A DNA stretch of 64,000 nucleotides from Acidimicrobiaceae bacterium (GTDB lineage: Bacteria; Actinomycetota; Acidimicrobiia; Acidimicrobiales; Ilumatobacteraceae). The stretch lies in assembly GCA_020637235.1 (NCBI GenBank), contig JACJWG010000018.1, forward strand, positions 39,201 to 103,200, in the 5' to 3' direction. The position numbers were made by a program, and so were the translations under genes. The notes beneath the pieces were generated by a model. It had not been told where the DNA came from, searched no databases, and was given only the letters and a program-made list of their open reading frames with translations. Positions 59,787 through 64,000 of the stretch are shown here, piece by piece. Within the stretch, counting starts at the first letter, position 1; every line of letters begins with the position of its first letter.

Positions 59787-59792
59787 TACGCT
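59787..59792 (+). promoter_or_regulatory. leaderless -10 box TACGCT
   Basis: TACGCT followed by 6 nt and ATG 59799 of the PIG-L deacetylase, inside a 26-bp divergent gap. Confidence 0.5.
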
Positions 59793-59798
59793 CCGCCG

Positions 59799-60659
59799 AT
59801 GGCCGCTGAGGCGACGGTGCGCGACATCCCGGCGGGCGACGGGCGCGCCGTGATGGTGGTGGTGGCGCACGCCGACGACCTCGCGCTGTTCCTCGGCGGG
59901 ACCGTCGCCACCTGGGCCGAACGAGGCTGGCGCGTCGTGGTCGTGCGCGTCACCGACGACGCTCGCGACTCGTGGGGGCTCGACCTCGACGCGACCGTCC
60001 AGGCCAACCGTCGTGAGTTCGAGCGGGCGTGCGAGGTGCTCGGTGTGGCGCAGATCGTCGAGCTCGGCCTGCCGACCGACGTGCTCGCCGACGTCAGCGA
60101 GGTCGAGTTGCGCGAGCGGATCATCCGCCTGGTGCGTACGCATCGGCCCTACGCGTTGGTCGGATTCGATCCACACGCGCAGTACGGCGAGGACAACCAG
60201 GACCACGTGCGGGTCGCTGTCGCGACGGACGAGGCGTTCTGGACCAGCCAGTTCGACCTACATCACCCCGAGCACCTCGCCGAGGGGCTCGCATCCCACG
60301 GTTGTTTCGAGCGCTGGTACTTCGGGCGCCGGGTGACGGAGGTGACCGACGTGGTCGACGTGTCGGCGGTGATCGAGCGCAAGGTCGAGGCGGCCTGTGC
60401 GCACCAGACGATGATGCGCAACTTCTTCCACCAGCTGCAGCTCCAGGCCGGTACCGGGGGGTGGCAGATCCCCGCCGTCGACGAGTGTCTCGACGTGCAC
60501 GACGTCGGCCCCGTGCTCGGCCGACTCGTGCGTGCCGGCTCGGCGCGCACCGGTGAACGCCACGGTCTCGCCCACGCCGAGGAGTTCCGGGTGGTCACCT
60601 TCGGTGGGCTCGAGTCGCTGCTGCACCAACTCGGCCGGCGCCACGGCGGGGTGTCGTGA
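59799..60659 (+). CDS. PIG-L family deacetylase
   Basis: A 286-residue LmbE-like Zn-dependent N-deacetylase. MVVVAHADDLALFLGG carries the AHxDD zinc ligands (His and Asp-Asp), TDDARDSW the following loop, and GFDPHAQYGEDNQDHVR the third ligand His. Substrates in this family include N-acetylglucosaminyl-inositol and related amino sugars. The TGA overlaps the ATG of the aminotransferase, so they work on the same molecule. Start from the leaderless box at 59787. Confidence 0.9.
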   Translation: MAAEATVRDIPAGDGRAVMVVVAHADDLALFLGGTVATWAERGWRVVVVRVTDDARDSWGLDLDATVQANRREFERACEVLGVAQIVELGLPTDVLADVSEVELRERIIRLVRTHRPYALVGFDPHAQYGEDNQDHVRVAVATDEAFWTSQFDLHHPEHLAEGLASHGCFERWYFGRRVTEVTDVVDVSAVIERKVEAACAHQTMMRNFFHQLQLQAGTGGWQIPAVDECLDVHDVGPVLGRLVRAGSARTGERHGLAHAEEFRVVTFGGLESLLHQLGRRHGGVS

Positions 60660-61903
60660 TGGTCGACCTGAGCAGACTGCCCGCCGTCCTGGGAGGCATG
60701 CCGGTGCGGAGCTCCGACTACCCGTCATGGCCGGTGTGGGACGACGGTGAGCGGACGCTGCTGTTACAGGTGCTGGACGACGGCGGGTGGTGGCAGGGCG
60801 ACGGCACGGTGGCCGCCACCTTCGCTCGGGACTTCGCTGCGTTCCAAGGCGCGCGGTTCGGTCTGGCGATGACCAACGGCACCCACACGATCGAGGCCGC
60901 GCTGGTGGCGTGCGACGTGGGCGAGGGCGACGAGGTGATCGTGCCCGGGATGACCTTCGTCGCGTCGGCCACGGCGGTGCTGGCCGTGAACGCGACGCCG
61001 ATCCTGGTCGATGTCGACCCCGACACGCTGTGCATCGACGTCGGCGCGGCCGAGGCTGCGATCACCGGACGCACCCGGGCGATCGTCGCCGTGCACGTCG
61101 CCGGATGCGCCGCCGATCTCGACGCGCTCACCGACCTGTGCCGTCGACGCGGTCTGCGACTCGTGGAGGACTGCGCGCACGCGCACGGCACCACCTGGCG
61201 CGGCCGCGGCGTGGGCTCGTGGGGTGATGCCGGCTCGTTCTCGATGCAGCGCTCGAAGCTGATGACCGCCGGTGAAGGCGGTGTGCTCGTGTGCAACGAC
61301 GAGACGATCCGTGACACCGCCTGGGCGTACGCCGACTGCGGGCGGGTGGCGGGCGAGTGGTTCTACCACCACGCCACCGTGGGCACGAACCTCCGGATGA
61401 CCGAGTGGCAGGGTGCCGTGCTGCAGGCCCAGTTGGCTCGGTTTCCCGGGCAACACCGCCGTCGCAACGACAACGCCGTCGCCTTGAACGCGGCGCTCGC
61501 CGAGATCCCGGGCATCAGACCCCAACCTCGCGATCCCCGCATGGGCAGTCAGGGCAACTACTGCTTCGTGTTCCACTACGACGCCGCCGAGTTCGCCGAC
61601 ATGCCGTTGCGAACGTTCGAGCGGGCGCTCGGCGCAGAAGGGATCCCGATGGGCGTGTCGTACCCGTCGCTCAGCGATCTGGCGGTGTTCCGCGAGCGGC
61701 GCTTCGGGCCGCGTCTGCGCGCCGGCGCGCCGATGGTCGACGTCGAGCACCTGCACCTCCCCGTCGCCGAGGCGGCGGCAGCGTCGACGGTGTGGCTGCA
61801 GCACCGGCTGCTGCTCGCCGACCGCGACGACGTGCTCGACGTGGCGAGGGCGGTGGAGCGGATCAGAACGCACGCTCCGTCCATCGTCGATGCGCTCAGC
61901 TGA
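60659..61903 (+). CDS. DegT/DnrJ/EryC1-family aminotransferase
   Basis: A 414-residue PLP sugar or cyclitol aminotransferase. FQGARFGLAMTNGTHTIEAA is the PLP phosphate region, VPGMTFVASATAVL and LVDVDPDTLCID follow, VEDCAHAHGTTW holds the Asp that contacts the pyridine N, and SFSMQRSKLMTAGEGG the Schiff-base Lys. NLRMTEWQGAVLQAQL is the family's active-site loop. It converts a keto sugar or cyclitol to the amine. ATG 60659 overlaps the deacetylase stop (TGATG). It meets the methyltransferase end with an 8-bp overlap of stops. Confidence 0.93.
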   Translation: MVDLSRLPAVLGGMPVRSSDYPSWPVWDDGERTLLLQVLDDGGWWQGDGTVAATFARDFAAFQGARFGLAMTNGTHTIEAALVACDVGEGDEVIVPGMTFVASATAVLAVNATPILVDVDPDTLCIDVGAAEAAITGRTRAIVAVHVAGCAADLDALTDLCRRRGLRLVEDCAHAHGTTWRGRGVGSWGDAGSFSMQRSKLMTAGEGGVLVCNDETIRDTAWAYADCGRVAGEWFYHHATVGTNLRMTEWQGAVLQAQLARFPGQHRRRNDNAVALNAALAEIPGIRPQPRDPRMGSQGNYCFVFHYDAAEFADMPLRTFERALGAEGIPMGVSYPSLSDLAVFRERRFGPRLRAGAPMVDVEHLHLPVAEAAAASTVWLQHRLLLADRDDVLDVARAVERIRTHAPSIVDALS

Positions 61904-62558
61904 GTGGACGTGCTCGGGCGGCCACGAACGCCTGCGGCGAGTCCTCGTGTGTGCCGATCGGGTCGCGCACGACGGTCGAGGTGATCTCGAAGCCGGCGGC
62001 CGCCAGCGCAGCGGTCACCGATGCGGGCGCGTGGCGCATCCGGCGGAGCGAGACCGGCCGACCGGCGATCTGGTCGCGGTGCAGTGCCTCGTCGTCGCCG
62101 GCCTGGAAGCCGAGCAGCACCGGCGCGCCGCCCACCAGCACTCGGCGCACCTCGGCGAAGAACGCGGGCAGATGCGCCAGCGGCGCGTGCACGATCGAGT
62201 ACCAGAGCACCGCGCCGTCGAACGCGGTGTCGCACAACGGCAGCGCGGACAGGTCGCCCTGGCACACGGGCAGGTCGGGGTGGAGCCGGCTGGCCTCGCG
62301 GAGCATGCCGAACGACAGGTCGACCCCGACCGCGTCGTGGCCGCAGCGCCGGAGATGCGCCGCCATCCTGCCGGGGCCGCAGCCGAGGTCGACGAGGCGT
62401 GCACGCGCAGGCAGTCCGGCGACGAACGCGTCGACCAGGTCGAGGTCGGCGGGCGCTTCGATGCCGGCACGGAGCTCGCGGCCGATCCACTCGACGTACA
62501 CGTCCGCCGTGCGGTCGTAGGCGTCGCGTGTGTCGTCGTGGTTCGTGCGGCCGGTCAC
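61896..62558 (-). CDS. class I SAM-dependent methyltransferase
   Basis: A 220-residue Methyltransf_11/25 enzyme. YDRTADVYVEWIGRELRAG opens it, RLVDLGCGPGRMAAHLRRCG is motif I, AVGVDLSFGMLREASRLHPD motif II and TAFDGAVLWYSIVHAPLAHL motif IV. Substrate unknown; its position at the end of the amino-sugar-like cluster hints at N- or O-methylation of that product. GTG 62558 overlaps the stop of the amine oxidase (GTGA), so both are translated together. Confidence 0.92.
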   Translation of the reverse strand: MTGRTNHDDTRDAYDRTADVYVEWIGRELRAGIEAPADLDLVDAFVAGLPARARLVDLGCGPGRMAAHLRRCGHDAVGVDLSFGMLREASRLHPDLPVCQGDLSALPLCDTAFDGAVLWYSIVHAPLAHLPAFFAEVRRVLVGGAPVLLGFQAGDDEALHRDQIAGRPVSLRRMRHAPASVTAALAAAGFEITSTVVRDPIGTHEDSPQAFVAARARPLS

Positions 62559-63982
62559 GGGGCCGATCCGTTCGACAGGATCTGCTCGGCGGCCCGGCGG
62601 CCGCTCAGGTAGGCACCGTGCACCGTGGAGAAGTACTGGCGGTGCGTGTGCTCGCCGGCCAGGTGCAGCCTGCCCACCGGTGTGGCGAGCACGTCGAAGT
62701 GCTCCATGCTCGTGTCGATCGACGTGAACGAGTAGGCGCCGCGGGTGAACGGATCGGACGCCCACGCGCTGCGCCGCATCGCCACGGGTGCCGGCACGTC
62801 GCCGCCGTACATGTCGCGCAGGTGCGACATCGCCAGCGTGATCACCTCGTCGTCGGGCAGCGTCTCCAGCATGCGGGCTTCGTCGGCGTAGGCGAAGGTC
62901 ATCAGGGCGTTCGAGCCGGGGTGCAGCGAGTTGACGTCGAGGAACCAGTTGAAGACGTCGCGCCGGGTGGGGGTGTACACCACGAAGTCGGTGTCGTCCC
63001 AGAACGTCTCGTCCCACACGAAGAGGAACTTGTCGACCGCGTTGAAGCCGATGCCGTCGATCGCGTCGAGGTGGCCGGCGGGCAGCGCTGGGGAGAAGGT
63101 GATGGCGTTCGCCTGCAACGCGCCGAGCGGCACGGCGACGACGACGTCGCTCGCGACGAACTCGCCGGCGGCCGTGGTGACGACGGCCCGCTCGTCATCT
63201 CGCCCGACGGCGGTGACCGGGAGGCCGAGGCGGACATCGAGCCCGGCGGCGAGATGGGTGGCGATCCGGTCGTAGCCGTCGGTCATCACCACCTCGGGAC
63301 CGCCGAACACCTCGCCCTCGTCGGCGAGGGCGGACGACAACCGGTCGAGGTCGCCGGTGTCGAACACGAGATAGGTGGAGGTGAAGAACGCCTGCAGACG
63401 GTGTTCGAACCAGTCGGGCTCGAGGCTGGCGATCATCGTCGCCACGGAGACGTCGTCGTCGCCTTCGTCGACCACGGCGGCCATCAACTCCTCGTACGCC
63501 TGCTCGGCCTGCCCGAACTCGTCGAGGGTCCACCGATCGCCGCCCTCGTCGATCGCCGTGACGTCGGAGAAATCGAGCTCGACCGCGGGGGCGCCGGCCG
63601 CTGCGGCGAGGTCGGCGACCGGATTGCCGTCGGTGCCGTGGATCCAGCTGGCGCCGAGGTCGAACGGCACACCGAGGCTGCGATCGGTGCGCACGCGTCC
63701 ACCCACCTGCGCCGTCGCCTCCAGCACGATCACGGATCGTCCGGCGTCGACGAGCGCGCGTGCGGCAGCGAGCCCGGCGACGCCGGCTCCGACCACGATC
63801 ACGTCGACCCGGTCCGCATCGCCCGCTCCCGCTGATGGTGAGGTCCCTGTGGCTCGGTCGGAGCCGGCGCTCTCGGAGGACGAGGAACACGAGCCTCCTG
63901 CCGCGGCGATTCCTGCGGCCGCGAGCTGGAGCACTCGGCGCCGGGTGAGCTCGTGGGCGCGCAGTGCGTGGGCGGTGTCCAT
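62555..63982 (-). CDS. Tat-exported FAD-dependent amine oxidase (spermine/monoamine oxidase-like)
   Basis: A 475-residue flavin amine oxidase. HELTRRRVLQLAAAGIAAAG is a twin-arginine signal followed by a lipobox-like GGSC, so it is folded first and then exported, perhaps lipid-anchored. VDVIVVGAGVAGLAAARALV and VLEATAQVGGRVRTDRSLGV are the FAD motifs, DLGASWIHGTDGNPVADLA the family block, and LHLAGEHTHRQYFSTVHGAY the C-terminal FAD contact. It oxidises an amine with O2 to aldehyde and H2O2 outside the membrane. First gene of the two-gene operon; ATG 63982. Confidence 0.9.
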   Translation of the reverse strand: MDTAHALRAHELTRRRVLQLAAAGIAAAGGSCSSSSESAGSDRATGTSPSAGAGDADRVDVIVVGAGVAGLAAARALVDAGRSVIVLEATAQVGGRVRTDRSLGVPFDLGASWIHGTDGNPVADLAAAAGAPAVELDFSDVTAIDEGGDRWTLDEFGQAEQAYEELMAAVVDEGDDDVSVATMIASLEPDWFEHRLQAFFTSTYLVFDTGDLDRLSSALADEGEVFGGPEVVMTDGYDRIATHLAAGLDVRLGLPVTAVGRDDERAVVTTAAGEFVASDVVVAVPLGALQANAITFSPALPAGHLDAIDGIGFNAVDKFLFVWDETFWDDTDFVVYTPTRRDVFNWFLDVNSLHPGSNALMTFAYADEARMLETLPDDEVITLAMSHLRDMYGGDVPAPVAMRRSAWASDPFTRGAYSFTSIDTSMEHFDVLATPVGRLHLAGEHTHRQYFSTVHGAYLSGRRAAEQILSNGSAP

Positions 63983-64000
63983 GTCCGCTGAAGGCTATGA

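Overview
The window is GC-rich, almost entirely coding DNA from a high-GC actinobacterium. F420-type oxidoreductases (PPOX-class and LLM-class), several mycothiol-type DinB proteins, many GTG starts and TANNNT -10 boxes placed 6-7 nt before start codons fit this. A secreted module with three PER-x-LETR repeats suggests Acidimicrobiia, possibly an Ilumatobacter-like lineage; that placement is from memory of the families, not from a marker gene. I see no tRNA, rRNA, IS element, phage gene or CRISPR array.

Layout. 0-11 kb: end of a TetR regulator, an alpha/beta hydrolase, small enzymes, a beta-lactamase-type lipoprotein hydrolase in an operon with an OmpR/sensor-kinase pair, DinB and VOC proteins, a GAF sensor kinase and a second hydrolase. 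11-18.6 kb: an FAD amine oxidase divergent from a TetR regulator, a molybdopterin oxidoreductase, a methyltransferase, a CPA1-type antiporter and an LLM monooxygenase. 18.6-20.5 kb: a cupredoxin lipoprotein divergent from a lipoprotein built of two nearly identical His-containing helical domains. 20.6-23.1 kb: a redox cluster (OsmC-like protein, FAD disulfide reductase, peroxiredoxin-like protein). The peroxiredoxin-like gene has an in-frame TGA exactly where the first Cys of its CxxC motif belongs, followed by a hairpin that fits the bacterial SECIS model, so it probably encodes a selenoprotein. 23.1-26.9 kb: a three-gene operon of low-complexity secreted proteins, one with an LPATG anchor.

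27-34.4 kb: DinB, RibD-like, sigma-like and PhnB-like genes, then an operon for phosphoketolase, acetate kinase and a DsbA-like protein (the phosphoketolase shunt to acetate). 34.4-44.1 kb: a minus-strand metal-homeostasis region. One continuous ORF joins an ECF sigma factor to a Zn/Mn-binding lipoprotein; it is followed with overlapping stop/start codons by an ABC ATPase, a permease, a Fur/Zur regulator and a DUF4331 surface protein. Beyond a strong hairpin lie a TPR protein and a His-rich NicO-type metal permease. 44.9-58.7 kb: signalling proteins (PAS-PP2C phosphatase, cytosolic CZB-MCP, triple-PAS protein, LuxR regulator) mixed with DinB, VOC, L,D-transpeptidase, FMN reductase, DM13, agmatine deiminase, kinase-like and amidase genes.

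58.7-64 kb: a Fe-ADH/G1P-dehydrogenase-like enzyme divergent from a PIG-L deacetylase and a DegT aminotransferase, meeting a methyltransferase and a Tat-exported amine oxidase; the content resembles an amino-sugar or aminocyclitol route.

The most notable signals are the probable Sec peroxiredoxin, the sigma-ZnuA fusion, and the repeated leaderless promoter architecture, including one pair of divergent genes that share a single 7-bp -10 core.
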